Source: Hydractinia symbiolongicarpus (lineage: Eukaryota > Cnidaria > Hydrozoa > Anthoathecata > Hydractiniidae). From it: a stretch of 64,000 nt of DNA. How positions within the stretch are numbered: the stretch's first letter is position 1; each line of letters opens with the position of its first letter. Under the pieces are notes generated by a model. The model saw only the letters and a program-made list of their open reading frames with translations, was not told the DNA's origin and did not search any database. A program made the position numbers and the translations under genes. Shown here one piece after another: positions 1-13,700 of the stretch. Location of the stretch: the NCBI RefSeq assembly GCF_029227915.1, contig NC_079879.1, positions 29,456,501 to 29,520,500 on the forward strand, in the 5' to 3' direction.

Positions 1-3000
1 ACTTCTTTTATTCAGCGTCTCATCAAAAATAAAAACATTTTTGAAAACTACAAGTCCATGCGTTTTAGTGGTGAAAAAATAATTTAAAAAATCGTTCAGG
101 AAATGAGTTTACTCCCTGGGTACTTTCTTTGTATACTTTTGACTATACGAGCCAAGCCCGGGATTTACGGGAAATCGCGGGTTTTCGTTTGCCAGCGATT
201 AAACTTTTTTTATTCAGCGTCTCATTAAAAATGAAAACATTTTTAAAAACTACAAGTCTTATGCGTTTTAGTGTGAAAAAATAATTTTAAAAATCTTTCT
301 GGAAATGAGTTTACTCACAGGGTACTTTCATTGTATACATTCGACTATACGGGCCAAGCCCGGGATTTACGGGAAATCTCAGGTTTCCGTTTGCCGGCGA
401 TTAAACTTCTTTTATTCAGCGTCTCATCAAAAATGAAAACATTTTTGAAAACTACAAGTCCATGCGTTTTAGTGGTGAAAAAAAAAAATTAAAAAATCGT
501 TTGGGAAATGAGTTTACTCCCTGGGTACTTTCTTTGTATACTTTTGACTATACGAGCCAAGCCCGGGATTTACGGGAAATCGCGGGTTTTCGTTTGCCGG
601 CGATTAAACTTTTTTTATTCAGCGTCTCATTAAAAATGAAAACATTTTTAAAAACTACAAGTCTTATGCGTTTTAGTGGTGAAAAAATAATTTAAAAAAT
701 CTTTCTGGAAATGAGTTTACTCACAGGGTACTTTCATTGTATACATTCGACTATACGGGATAAGCCTGAGATTTACGGGAAATCGCGGGTTTTCGTTTGC
801 CGGCGATTAAACCTCTTTCATTAAGCGTCTCATCAAAAATGAAAACATTTTTGAAAACTACAAGTCTCATGCGTTTTAGTGGTGAAAAAATAATTTAAAA
901 AATCGTTCGGGAAATGAGTTTACTCCCTGGGTACTTTCTTTGTATAATTTTGACTATACGGGCCGAGTCCGGGATTTACGGGAAATCGCGGATTTTTGTT
1001 TGCCGGCGATTAAACTTCTTTTATTCAGCGTCTCATCAAAAATGAAAACATTTTTGAAAACTACAAGTCTCATGCGTTTTAGTGGTGAAAAAAATATTTA
1101 AAAAATCGTTCGGGAAATGAGTTTACTCCCTGGGTACTTTCTTTGTATACATTCGACAATACGGGCCAAGCCCCGGATTTACGGGAAATCGCGGGATTTC
1201 GTTTGCCGGCGATTAAACCTCTTTCAGTAAGCGTCTCATCAAAAATGAAAACATTTTTGAAAACTACAAGTCTCATGCGTTTTAGTGGTGAAAAAATAAT
1301 TTAAAAAATCGTTCGGAAAATGAGTTTACTCCCTGGGTACTTTCTTTGTATACTTTTGACTATACGGGTCGAGCCCAGGATTTGCGGGAAATCGCGGATT
1401 TTCGTTTGCCGGCGATTAACCCACTTTCATTAAGCGTCTCATCAAAAATGAAAACATTTCTGAAAACTACAAGTCTCATGCGTTTTAGTGGTGAAAAAAT
1501 AATTTAAAAAATCGTTCGGGAAATGAGTTTACTCACAGGGTACTTTCTTTGTATACATTCGACTATACGGGCCAAGCCCGGTATTTACGGGAATTCGCGG
1601 GTTTTTGTTTGCCGGCGATTAAACTTCTTTTATTCAGCGTCTCATCAAAAATGAAAACATTTTTGAAAACTACAAGTCTCATGGGCTTTAGTGGTGAAAT
1701 AATAATTTAAAAAATCGTTTGGGAAATGAGTTTACTCCCTGGGCACTTTCTTTGTATACTTTTGACTATACCGGCCGAGTCCGGGATTTACGGGAAATCG
1801 CAGGTTTTCGTTTGCCGGCGATTAAACTACTTTTATTCAGCGTCTCATCAAAAATGAAAACATTTTTAAAAACTACAAGCCTCATGCGTTTTAGTGGTGA
1901 AAAAAAAATTTAAAAAATCGTTCGGGAAATGAGTTTACACCCTGGGTACTTTCTTTGTATACTTTTGACTATACGGGCCGAGTCCGGGGTTTACGGGAAA
2001 TGGCGGGTTTTCGTTTGCCGGCGATTAAACCTCTTTTATTCAGCGTCCCATCAAAAATGAAAACATTTTTGAAAAACTACAAGTCTCATGCGTTTTAGTG
2101 GTGAAAAAAAATTTAAAAAATCGTTCGGGAAATGAGTTTACTCCCTGGGTACTTTCTTTGTATACTTTTGACTATACGGGCCGAGTCCGGGGTTTACGGG
2201 AAATGGCGGGTTTTCGTTTGCCGGCGATTAAACTTCTTTTATTCAGCGTCTCATCAAAAATGAAAACATTTTTAAAAACTACAAGTCTCATGGGCTTTAG
2301 TGGTGAAATAGTTATTCAAAAAATCGTTTGAGAAATGAGTTTACTCCCTGGGTACTTTTTTTTGTATACTTTTGACTATACAGGCCGAGTCCGGGATTTA
2401 CGGGAAATCGCAGGTTTTCGTTTGCCGGCGATTAAACTTCTTTTATTCAGCGTCCCATCAAAAATGAAAACATTTTTGAAAAACTACAAGTCTCATGCGT
2501 TTTAGTGGTGAAAAAAAATTTAAAAAATCGTTTGGGAAATGAGTTTACTCCCTGGGAACTTTCTTTGTATACTTTTGACTATACGGGCCGAGTCTGGGGT
2601 TTACGGGAAATGGCGGGTTTTCGTTTGCCAGCGATTAAACTTCTTTTATTCAGCGTCTCATCAAAAATGAAAACATTTTTAAAAACTACAAGTCTCATGG
2701 GCTTCAGTGGTGAAATAGTTATTTAAAAAATCGTTTGAGAAATGAGTTTACTCCCTGGGTACTTTCTTTGTATACTTTTGACTATACAGGCCGAGTCCGG
2801 GATTTACGGGAAATCGCAGGTTTTCGTTTGCCGGCGATTAAACTTCTTTTATTCAGCGTTTCATCAAAAATGAAAACATTTTTGAAAACTACAAGTCTCA
2901 TGCGTTTTAGTGGTGAAAAAATAATTTAAAAAATCGTTCCGGAAATGAGTTTACACCCTGGGTACTTTCTTTGTATACTTTTGACTATAAGGGCCGAGTC

Positions 3001-5882
3001 CGGGATTTACGGGAAATCGCAGGTTTTCGTTTGCCGGCGATTAAACTTCTTTTATTCAGCGTCTCATCAAAAATGAAAACATTTTTGAAAACTACAAGTC
3101 TCATGCGTTTTAGTGGTGAAAAAATAATTTAAAAATTCGTTCGGGAAATGAGTTTACTCACTGGGTACTTTCCATGTATACTTTTGACTATACGGGCCGA
3201 GTCCAGGATTTACGGGAAATCGCGGGTTTTCGTTTGCCGGCGATTAAACATATTTTATTCAGCGTCTCATCAAAAATGAAAACATTTTTGAAAACTACAA
3301 GTCTCATGCGTTTTAGTGGTGAAAAAATAATTTAAAAATTCGTTCGGGAAATGAGTTTACTCACTGGGTAATTTCCATGTATACTTTTGACTATACGGGC
3401 CGAGTCCGGGATTTACGGGAAATCGCGGGTTTTCGTTTGCCGGCGATTAAACATCTTTTATTCAGCGTCTCATCAAAAATGAAAACATTTTTAAAAACTA
3501 CAAGTCTTATGGGCTTTAGTGGTGAAATAATAATTTAAAAAATCGTTTGGGAAATGAGTTTACTCCCTGGGTACTTTATTTGTATACTTTTGACTATACG
3601 GGCCGAGTCCAGGATTTACAGGAAATCGCAGGTTTTCGTTTGCCGGCGATTAAACTTCTTCTATTCAGCGTCTCATTAAAAATGAAAACATTTTTATAAA
3701 CTACAAGTCTCATGCGTTTTAGTGGTGAAAAAATAATTTAAAAAATCGTTCGGGAAATGAGTTTACTCCCTGGGTACTTTCTTTGTATACTTTTGACTAT
3801 ACGGGCCAAGCCGGGATTTACGGGAAATCGCGGGTTTTCGTTTGCCGGCGATTAAACTTCTTTTATTCAGCGTCTCATCAAAAATGAAAACATTTTTGAA
3901 AACTACAAGTCTCATGCGTTTTAGTGGTGAAAAAATAATTTAAAAAATCGTTCGGGAAATGAGTTTACACCCTGGGTACTTTCTTTGTATACTTTTGACT
4001 ATAAGGGCCGAGTCCGGGATTTACGGGAAATCGCAGGTTTTCGTTTGCCGGCGATTAAACTTCTTTTATTCAGCGTCTCATCAAAAATGAAAACATTTTT
4101 TAAAACTACAAGCCTCATGCGTTTTAGTGGTGCAAAAAAAATTTAAAAAATCGTTCGGGAAATGAGTTTACACCCTGGGTACTTTCTTTGTATACTTTTG
4201 ACTATACGGGCCGAGTCCGGGGTTTACGGGAAATGGCGGGTTTTCGTTTGCCGGCGAATAAACCTCTTTTATTCAGCGTCCCATCAAAAATGAAAACATT
4301 TTTGAAAAACTACAAATCTCATGCGTTTTGGTGGTGAAAAAAAATTTAAAAAATCGTTTGGGAAATGAGTTTACTCCCTGGGTACTTTCTTTGTATACTT
4401 TTGACTATACGGGCCGAGTCCGGGGTTTACGGGAAATGGCGGGTTTTCGTTTGCCGGCGATTAAACTTCTTTTATTCAGCGTCTCATCAAAAATGAAAAC
4501 ATTTTTAAAAACTACAAGTCTCATGGGCTTTAGTGGTGAAATAGTTATTTAAAAAATCGTTTGAGAAATGAGTTTACTCCCTGGGTACTTTCTTTGTATA
4601 CTTTTGACTATACAGGCCGAGTCCGGGATTTACGGGAAATCGCAGGTTTTCGTTTGCCGGCGATTAAACTTATTTTATTCAGCGTCTCATCAAAAATGAA
4701 AACATTTTTGAAAACTACAAGTCGTATGCGTTTTAGTGGTGAAAAAATAATTTAAAAAATCGTTCGGGAAATGAGTTTACACCCTGGGTACTTTCTTTGT
4801 ATACTTTTGACTATAAGGGCCGAGTCCGGGATTTACGGGAAATCGCAGGTTTTCGTTTGCCGGCGATTAAACTTCGTTTATTCAGCGTCTCATCAAAAAT
4901 GAAAACATTTTTGAAAACTACAAGTCTCATGCGTTTTAGTGGTGAAAAAATAATTTAAAAATTCGTTCGGGAAATGAGTTTACTCACTGGGTACTTTCCA
5001 TGTTTACTTTTGACTATACGGGCCGAGTCCGGGATTTACGGGAAATCGCGGGTTTTCGTTTGCTGGCGATTAAACATCTTTTATTCAGCGTCTCATCAAA
5101 AATGAAAACATTTTTAAAAACTACAAGTCTTATGGGCTTTAGTGGTGAAATAATAATTTAAAAAATCGTTTGGGAAATGAGTTTACTCCCTGGGTACTTT
5201 ATTTGTATACTTTTGACTATACGGGCCGAGTCCAGGATTTACAGGAAATCGCAGGTTTTCGTTTGCCGGCGATTAAACTTCTTCTATTCAGCGTCTCATT
5301 AAAAATGAAAACATTTTGATAAACTACAAGTCTCATGCGTTTTAGTGGTGAAAAAATAATTTAAAAAATCGTTCGGGAAATGAGTTTACTCCCTGGGTAC
5401 TTTCTTTGTATACTTTTGACTATACGGGCCAAGCCGGGATTTACGGGAAATCGCGGGTTTTCGTTTGCCGGCGATTAAACTTCTTTTATTCAGCGTCTCA
5501 TCAAAAATGAAAACATTTTTAAAAACTACAAGTCTTATGCGTTTTAGTGGTGAAAAAATAATTTAAAAAATCGTTCTGGAAATGAGTTTACTCCCTGGGT
5601 ACTTTCTTTGTATACTTTTGACTATACGGGCCGAGTCCGGGATTTACGGGAAATCGCAGGTTTTCGTTTGCCGGCGATTAAACTTCTTTTATTCAGCGTC
5701 TCATCAAAAATAAAAACATTTTTGAAAACTACAAGTCCATGCGTTTTAGTGGTGAAAAAATAATTTAAAAAATCGTTCGGGAAATGAGTTTACTCCCTGG
5801 GTACATTCTTTGTATACTTTTGACTATACGGGCCAAATCGGGATTTACGGAAAATCGCGGGTTTTCGTTTGCCGGTGATTAA
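1..5882 (+). repeat. 29-monomer higher-order repeat, copy 1
   Basis: Sequence from position 1 recurs from 5,883 at an offset of exactly 5,882 bp (29 x about 202.8). Shared rare variants prove it: TGTGAAAAAATAATTTTAAA near 272 and 6,154, GGGATAAGCCTGAG near 757 and 6,639, CCCACTTTCATTAAG near 1,420 and 7,302, and ATAGTTATTCAAAAAATCG near 2,308 and 8,190. Inside the unit a 9-monomer spacing (about 1,826 bp) links 2,735 with 4,561, and an 8-monomer spacing (1,623 bp) links about 3,650-3,897 with 5,270-5,520. The true left edge of the unit may lie before the window. Confidence 0.88.
3067..3088. other. 9-bp perfect dyad with AAAA loop (example, C-G form)
   Basis: The arms TCAAAAATG (3,067-3,075) and CATTTTTGA (3,080-3,088) are exact reverse complements separated by AAAA. 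The same dyad, or a one-mismatch version, occurs in most of the roughly 315 monomers, at monomer position 128-149. It could extrude as a cruciform or hairpin, or simply reflect phased A/T tracts that bend DNA (inference). Confidence 0.8.
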
Positions 5883-8800
5883 ACTTCTTTTATTCAGCGT
5901 CTCATCAAAAATAAAAACATTTTTGAAAACTACAAGTCCATGCGTTTTAGTGGTGAAAAAATAATTTAAAAAATCGTTCAGGAAATGAGTTTACTCCCTG
6001 GGTACTTTCTTTGTATACTTTTGACTATACGAGCCAAGCCCGGGATTTACGGGAAATCGCGGGTTTTCGTTTGCCAGCGATTAAACTTTTTTTATTCAGC
6101 GTCTCATTAAAAATGAAAACATTTTTAAAAACTACAAGTCTTATGCGTTTTAGTGTGAAAAAATAATTTTAAAAATCTTTCTGGAAATGAGTTTACTCAC
6201 AGGGTACTTTCATTGTATACATTCGACTATACGGGCCAAGCCCGGGATTTACGGGAAATCGCAGGTTTCCGTTTGCCGGCGATTAAACTTCTTTTATTCA
6301 GCGTCTCATCAAAAATGAAAACATTTTTGAAAACTACAAGTCCATGCGTTTTAGTGGTGAAAAAAAAAAATTAAAAAATCGTTTGGGAAATGAGTTTACT
6401 CCCTGGGTACTTTCTTTGTATACTTTTGACTATACGAGCCAAGCCCGGGATTTACGGGAAATCGCGGGTTTTCGTTTGCCGGCGATTAAACTTTTTTTAT
6501 TCAGCGTCTCATTAAAAATGAAAACATTTTTAAAAACTACAAGTCTTATGCGTTTTAGTGGTGAAAAAATAATTTAAAAAATCTTTCTGGAAATGAGTTT
6601 ACTCACAGGGTACTTTCATTGTATACATTCGACTATACGGGATAAGCCTGAGATTTACGGGAAATCGCGGGTTTTCGTTTGCCGGCGATTAAACCTCTTT
6701 CATTAAGCGTCTCATCAAAAATGAAAACATTTTTGAAAACTACAGGTCTCATGCGTTTTAGTGGTGAAAAAATAATTTAAAAAATCGTTCGGGAAATGAG
6801 TTTACTCCCTGGGTACTTTCTTTGTATAATTTTGACTATACGGGCCGAGTCCGGGATTTACGGGAAATCGCGGATTTTTGTTTGCCGGCGATTAAACTTC
6901 TTTTATTCAGCGTCTCATCAAAAATGAAAACATTTTTGAAAACTACAAGTCTCATGCGTTTTAGTGGTGAAAAAAATATTTAAAAAATCGTTCGGGAAAT
7001 GAGTTTACTCCCTGGGTACTTTCTTTGTATACATTCGACAATACGGGCCAAGGCCCGGATTTACGGGAAATCGCGGGATTTCGTTTGCCGGCGATTAAAC
7101 CTCTTTCAGTAAGCGTCTCATCAAAAATGAAAACATTTTTGAAAACTACAAGTCTCATGCGTTTTAGTGGTGAAAAAATAATTTAAAAAATCGTTCGGAA
7201 AATGAGTTTACTCCCTGGGTACTTTCTTTGTATACTTTTGACTATACGGGTCGAGCCCAGGATTTGCGGGAAATCGCGGATTTTCGTTTGCCGGCGATTA
7301 ACCCACTTTCATTAAGCGTCTCATCAAAAATGAAAACATTTCTGAAAACTACAAGTCTCATGCGTTTTAGTGGTGAAAAAATAATTTAAAAAATCGTTCG
7401 GGAAATGAGTTTACTCACAGGGTACTTTCTTTGTATACATTCGACTATACGGGCCAAGCCCGGTATTTACGGGAATTCGCGGGTTTTTGTTTGCCGGCGA
7501 TTAAACTTCTTTTATTCAGCGTCTCATCAAAAATGAAAACATTTTTGAAAACTACAAGTCTCATGGGCTTTAGTGGTGAAATAATAATTTAAAAAATCGT
7601 TTGGGAAATGAGTTTACTCCCTGGGCACTTTCTTTGTATACTTTTGACTATACCGGCCGAGTCCGGGATTTACGGGAAATCGCAGGTTTTCGTTTGCCGG
7701 CGATTAAACTACTTTTATTCAGCGTCTCATCAAAAATGAAAACATTTTTAAAAACTACAAGCCTCATGCGTTTTAGTGGTGAAAAAAAAATTTAAAAAAT
7801 CGTTCGGGAAATGAGTTTACACCCTGGGTACTTTCTTTGTATACTTTTGACTATACGGGCCGAGTCCGGGGTTTACGGGAAATGGCGGGTTTTCGTTTGC
7901 CGGCGATTAAACCTCTTTTATTCAGCGTCCCATCAAAAATGAAAACATTTTTGAAAAACTACAAGTCTCATGCGTTTTAGTGGTGAAAAAAAATTTAAAA
8001 AATCGTTCGGGAAATGAGTTTACTCCCTGGGTACTTTCTTTGTATACTTTTGACTATACGGGCCGAGTCCGGGGTTTACGGGAAATGGCGGGTTTTCGTT
8101 TGCCGGCGATTAAACTTCTTTTATTCAGCGTCTCATCAAAAATGAAAACATTTTTAAAAACTACAAGTCTCATGGGCTTTAGTGGTGAAATAGTTATTCA
8201 AAAAATCGTTTGAGAAATGAGTTTACTCCCTGGGTACTTTTTTTTGTATACTTTTGACTATACAGGCCGAGTCCGGGATTTACGGGAAATCGCAGGTTTT
8301 CGTTTGCCGGCGATTAAACTTCTTTTATTCAGCGTCCCATCAAAAATGAAAACATTTTTGAAAAACTACAAGTCTCATGCGTTTTAGTGGTGAAAAAAAA
8401 TTTAAAAAATCGTTTGGGAAATGAGTTTACTCCCTGGGTACTTTCTTTGTATACTTTTGACTATACGGGCCGAGTCTGGGGTTTACGGGAAATGGCGGGT
8501 TTTCGTTTGCCAGCGATTAAACTTCTTTTATTCAGCGTCTCATCAAAAATGAAAACATTTTTAAAAACTACAAGTCTCATGGGCTTCAGTGGTGAAATAG
8601 TTATTTAAAAAATCGTTTGAGAAATGAGTTTACTCCCTGGGTACTTTCTTTGTATACTTTTGACTATACAGGCCGAGTCCGGGATTTACGGGAAATCGCA
8701 GGTTTTCGTTTGCCGGCGATTAAACTTCTTTTATTCAGCGTCTCATCAAAAATGAAAACATTTTTGAAAACTACAAGTCTCATGCGTTTTAGTGGTGAAA

Positions 8801-9779
8801 AAATAATTTAAAAAATCGTTCCGGAAATGAGTTTACACCCTGGGTACTTTCTTTGTATACTTTTGACTATAAGGGCCGAGTCCGGGATTTACGGGAAATC
8901 GCAGGTTTTCGTTTGCCGGCGATTAAACTTCTTTTATTCAGCGTCTCATCAAAAATAAAAACATTTTTGAAAACTACAAGTCTCATGCGTTTTAGTGGTG
9001 AAAAAATAATTTAAAAATTCGTTCGGGAAATGAGTTTACTCACTGGGTACTTTCCATGTATACTTTTGACTATACGGGCCGAGTCCAGGATTTACGGGAA
9101 ATCGCGGGTTTTCGTTTGCCGGCGATTAAACATATTTTATTCAGCGTCTCATCAAAAATGAAAACATTTTTGAAAACTACAAGTCTCATGCGTTTTAGTG
9201 GTGAAAAAATAATTTAAAAATTCGTTCGGGAAATGAGTTTACTCACTGGGTAATTTCCATGTATACTTTTGACTATACGGGCCGAGTCCGGGATTTACGG
9301 GAAATCGCGGGTTTTCGTTTGCCGGCGATTAAACATCTTTTATTCAGCGTCTCATCAAAAATGAAAACATTTTTAAAAACTACAAGTCTTATGGGCTTTA
9401 GTGGTGAAATAATAATTTAAAAAATCGTTTGGGAAATGAGTTTACTCCCTGGGTACTTTATTTGTATACTTTTGACTATACGGGCCGAGTCCAGGATTTA
9501 CAGGAAATCGCAGGTTTTCGTTTGCCGGCGATTAAACTTCTTCTATTCAGCGTCTCATTAAAAATGAAAACATTTTTATAAACTACAAGTCTCATGCGTT
9601 TTAGTGGTGAAAAAATAATTTAAAAAATCGTTCGGGAAATGAGTTTACTCCCTGGGTACTTTCTTTGTATACTTTTGACTATACGGGCCAAGCCGGGATT
9701 TACGGGAAATCGCGGGTTTTCGTTTGCCGGCGATTAAACTTCTTTTATTCAGCGTCTCATCAAAAATGAAAACATTTTT
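5883..9779 (+). repeat. 29-monomer higher-order repeat, copy 2 (truncated to about 19 monomers)
   Basis: This matches 1-3,897 almost base for base. By eye I found only a few substitutions, for example AAATCTCAGG/AAATCGCAGG near 378/6,260, GGGAACTTTC/GGGTACTTTC near 2,556/8,438, and GCGTTTCATC/GCGTCTCATC near 2,860/8,740. After 9,779 the sequence no longer follows 3,898 but instead matches 5,522 onward (offset 4,259 bp, 21 monomers). Copy 2 therefore lacks eight monomers (1,623 bp) present in copy 1, or copy 1 gained them. Confidence 0.87.
6232..6244. other. GC stem CGGGC-CAA-GCCCG in the core (example)
   Basis: In monomers with the CCAAGCCC haplotype, CGGGC (6,232-6,236) and GCCCG (6,240-6,244) are perfect reverse complements around a 3-nt CAA. 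Monomers with the alternative CCGAGTCC haplotype keep the arrangement with one G-T position. The two haplotypes differ at two linked sites (G/A and T/C) and are useful for tracking higher-order order. Whether the short stem matters is unknown. Confidence 0.6.
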
Positions 9780-10741
9780 AAAAACTACAAGTCTTATGCG
9801 TTTTAGTGGTGAAAAAATAATTTAAAAAATCGTTCTGGAAATGAGTTTACTCCCTGGGTACTTTCTTTGTATACTTTTGACTATACGGGCCGAGTCCGGG
9901 ATTTACGGGAAATCGCAGGTTTTCGTTTGCCGGCGATTAAACTTCTTTTATTCAGCGTCTCATCAAAAATAAAAACATTTTTGAAAACTACAAGTCCATG
10001 CGTTTTAGTGGTGAAAAAATAATTTAAAAAATCGTTCGGGAAATGAGTTTACTTCCTGGGTACATTCTTTGTATACTTTTGACTATACGGGCCAAATCGG
10101 GATTTACGGGAAATCGCGGGTTTTCGTTTGCCGGTGATTAAACTTCTTTTATTCAGCGTCTCCTCAAAAATAAAAACATTTTTGAAAACTACAAGTCCAT
10201 GCGTTTTAGTGGTGAAAAAATAATTTAAAAAATCGTTCAGGAAATAAGTTTACTCCCTGGGTACTTTCTTTGTATACTTTTGACTATACGAGCCAAGCCC
10301 GGGATTTACGGGAAATCGCGGGTTGTTGTTTGCCGGCGATTAAACTTTTTTTATTCAGCGTCTCATTAAAAATGAAAACATTTTTAAAAACTACAAGTCT
10401 TATGCGTTTTAGTGGTGAAAAAATGATTTAAAAAATCTTTCTGGAAATGAGTTTACTCACAGGGTACTTTCATTGTATACATTCGACTATACGGGCCAAG
10501 CCCGGGATTTACGGGAAATCGCAGGTTTTCGTTTGCCGGCGATTAAACTTCTTTTATTCAGCGTCTCACCAAAAATGAAAACATTTTTGAAAACTACAAG
10601 TCCATGCGTTTTAGTGGTGAAAAAAAAATTTAAAAAATCGTTCGGGAAATGAGTTTACTCCCTGGGTACTTTCTTTGTATACTTTTGACTATACGGGCCG
10701 CGTCTGGGATTTACGGGAAATCGCGGGTTTTCGTTTGCCGG
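9780..10741 (+). repeat. Satellite segment continuing the 29-mer order, then diverging
   Basis: Bases 9,780 to about 10,620 follow 5,522 to about 6,360 in the same monomer order, including the CCAAATCGGG core variant near 10,092 (compare 5,833). A new marker, GTCTCCTCAAAAATAAAAAC at about 10,158, replaces GTCTCATC. From about 10,620 the order changes to a CCGCGTCTGGG monomer not seen to the left. This is the start of the shorter-period block that follows. Confidence 0.75.
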
Positions 10742-13700
10742 CGATTAAACATATTTTATTCAGCGTCTCATCAAAAATGAAAACATTTTTGAAAACTACA
10801 AGTCTCATGCGTTTTAGTGGTGAAAAAATAATTTAAAAATTCGTTCGGGAAATGAGTTTACTCACTGGGTAATTTCCATGTATACTTTTGACTATACGGG
10901 CCGAGTCCGGGATTTACGGGAAATCGCGGGTTTTCGTTTGCCGGCGATTAAACATCTTTTATTCAGCGTCTCATCAAAAATGAAAACATTTTTAAAAACT
11001 ACAAGTCTTATGGGCTTTAGTGGTGAAATAATAATTTAAAAAATCGTTTGGGAAATGAGTTTACTCCCTGGGTACTTTATTTGTATACTTTTGACTATAC
11101 GGGCCGAGTCCAGGATTTACAGGAAATCGCAGGTTTTCGTTTGCCGGCGATTAAACTTCTTCTATTCAGCGTCTCATTAAAAATGAAAACATTTTTATAA
11201 ACTACAAGTCTCATGCGTTTTAGTGGTGAAAAAATAATTTAAAAATTCGTTCGGGAAATGAGTTTACTCACTGGGTACTTTCCATGTATACTTTTGACTA
11301 TACGGGCCGAGTCCAGGATTTACGGGAAATCGCGGGTTTTCGTTTGCCGGCGATTAAACATATTTTATTCAGCGTCTCATCAAAAATGAAAACATTTTTG
11401 AAAACTACAAGTCTCATGCGTTTTAGTGGTGAAAAAATAATTTAAAAATTCGTTCGGGAAATGAGTTTACTCACTGGGTAATTTCCATGTATACTTTTGA
11501 CTATACGGGCCGAGTCCGGGATTTACGGGAAATCGCGGGTTTTCGTTTGCCGGCGATTAAACATCTTTTATTCAGCGTCTCATCAAAAATGAAAACATTT
11601 TTAAAAACTACAAGTCTTATGGGCTTTAGTGGTGAAATAATAATTTAAAAAATCGTTTGGGAAATGAGTTTACTCCCTGGGTACTTTATTTGTATACTTT
11701 TGACTATACGGGCCGAGTCCAGGATTTACAGGAAATCGCAGGTTTTCGTTTGCCGGCGATTAAACTTCTTCTATTCAGCGTCTCATTAAAAATGAAAACA
11801 TTTTTATAAACTACAAGTCTCATGCGTTTTAGTGGTGAAAAAATAATTTAAAAAATCGTTCGGGAAATGAGTTTACTCCCTGGGTACTTTCTTTGTATAC
11901 TTTTGACTATACGGGCCAAGCCGGGATTTACGGGAAATCGCGGGTTTTCGTTTGCCGGCGATTAAACTTCTTTTATTCAGCGTCTCATCAAAAATGAAAA
12001 CATTTTTAAAAACTACAAGTCTTATGCGTTTTAGTGGTGAAAAAATAATTTAAAAAAACGTTCTGGAAATGAGTTTACTCACTGGGTACTTTCTTTGTAT
12101 ACTTTTGACTATACGGGCCGAGTCCGGGATTTACGGGAAATCGCAGGTTTTCGTTTGCCGGCGATTAAACTTCTTTTATTCAGCGTCTCATCAAAAATAA
12201 AAACATTTTTGAAAACTACAAGTCCATGCGTTTTAGTGGTGAAAAAATAATTTAAAAAATCGTTCGGGAAATGAGTTTACTCCCTGGGTACATTCTTTGT
12301 ATACTTTTGACTATACGGGCCAAATCGGGATTTACGGGAAATCGCGGGTTTTCGTTTGCCGGTGATTAAACTTCTTTTATTCAGCGTCTCCTCAAAAATA
12401 AAAACATTTTTGAAAACTACAAGTCCATGCGTTTTAGTGGTAAAAAAATAATTTAAAAAATCGTTCAGGAAATAAGTTTACTCCCTGGGTACTTTCTTTG
12501 TATACTTTTGACTATACGAGCCAAGCCCGGGATTTACGGGAAATCGCGGGTTTTTGTTTGCCGGCGATTAAACTTTTTTTATTCAGCGTCTCATTAAAAA
12601 TGAAAACATTTTTAAAAACTACAAGTCTTATGCGTTTTAGTGGTGAAAAAATGATTTAAAAAATCTTTCTGGAAATGAGTTTACTCACAGGGTACTTTCA
12701 TTGTATACATTCGACTATACGGGCCAAGCCCGGGATTTACGGGAAATCGCAGGTTTTCGTTTGCCGGCGATTAAACTTCTTTTATTCAGCGTCTCACCAA
12801 AAATGAAAACATTTTTGAAAACTACAAGTCCATGCGTTTTAGTGGTGAAAAAAAAATTTAAAAAATCGTTCGGAAAATGAGTTTACTCCCTGGGTACTTT
12901 CTTTGTATACTTTTGACTATACGGGCCGCGTCTGGGATTTACGGGAAATCGCGGGTTTTCGTTTGCCGGCGATTAAACTTTTTTTATTCAGCGTCTCATT
13001 AAAAATGAAAACATTTTTAAAAACTACAAGTCTTATGGGCTTTAGTGGTGAAATAATAATTTAAAAAATCGTTTGGGAAATGAGTTTACTCCCTGGGTAC
13101 TTTATTTGTATACTTTTGACTATACGGGCCGAGTCCAGGATTTACAGGAAATCGCAGGTTTTCGTTTGCCGGCGATTAAACTTCTTCTATTCAGCGTCTC
13201 ATTAAAAATGAAAACATTTTTATAAACTACAAGTCTCATGCGTTTTAGTGGTGAAAAAATAATTTAAAAAATCGTTCGGGAAATGAGTTTACTCCCTGGG
13301 TACTTTCTTTGTATACTTTTGACTATACGGGCCAAGCCGGGATTTACGGGAAATCGCGGGTTTTCGTTTGCCGGCGATTAAACTTCTTTTATTCAGCGTC
13401 TCATCAAAAATGAAAACATTTTTAAAAACTACAAGTCTTATGCGTTTTAGTGGTGAAAAAATAATTTAAAAAATCGTTCGGGAAATGAGTTTACTCCCTG
13501 GGTACTTTCTTTGTATACTTTTGACTATACGGGCCAAGCCGGGATTTACGGGAAATCGCGGGTTTTCGTTTGCCGGCGATTAAACTTCTTTTATTCAGCG
13601 TCTCATCAAAAATGAAAACATTTTTAAAAACTACAAGTCTTATGCGTTTTAGTGGTGAAAAAATAATTTAAAAAATCGTTCTGGAAATGAGTTTACTCAC

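Noticed and set aside
34-39. GTATAC/TATA-like strings as promoters in each monomer
   Set aside because: They are constant parts of the monomer with no coherent gene downstream. Satellite transcription is possible but cannot be supported from this sequence.
1079-7158. Opposite-strand 65-codon readings within the forward arm
   Set aside because: They are the antisense of one monomer subtype (AAAAAATATTTAAAAAATCG tail) present in both 29-mer copies, and they depend on single substitutions.
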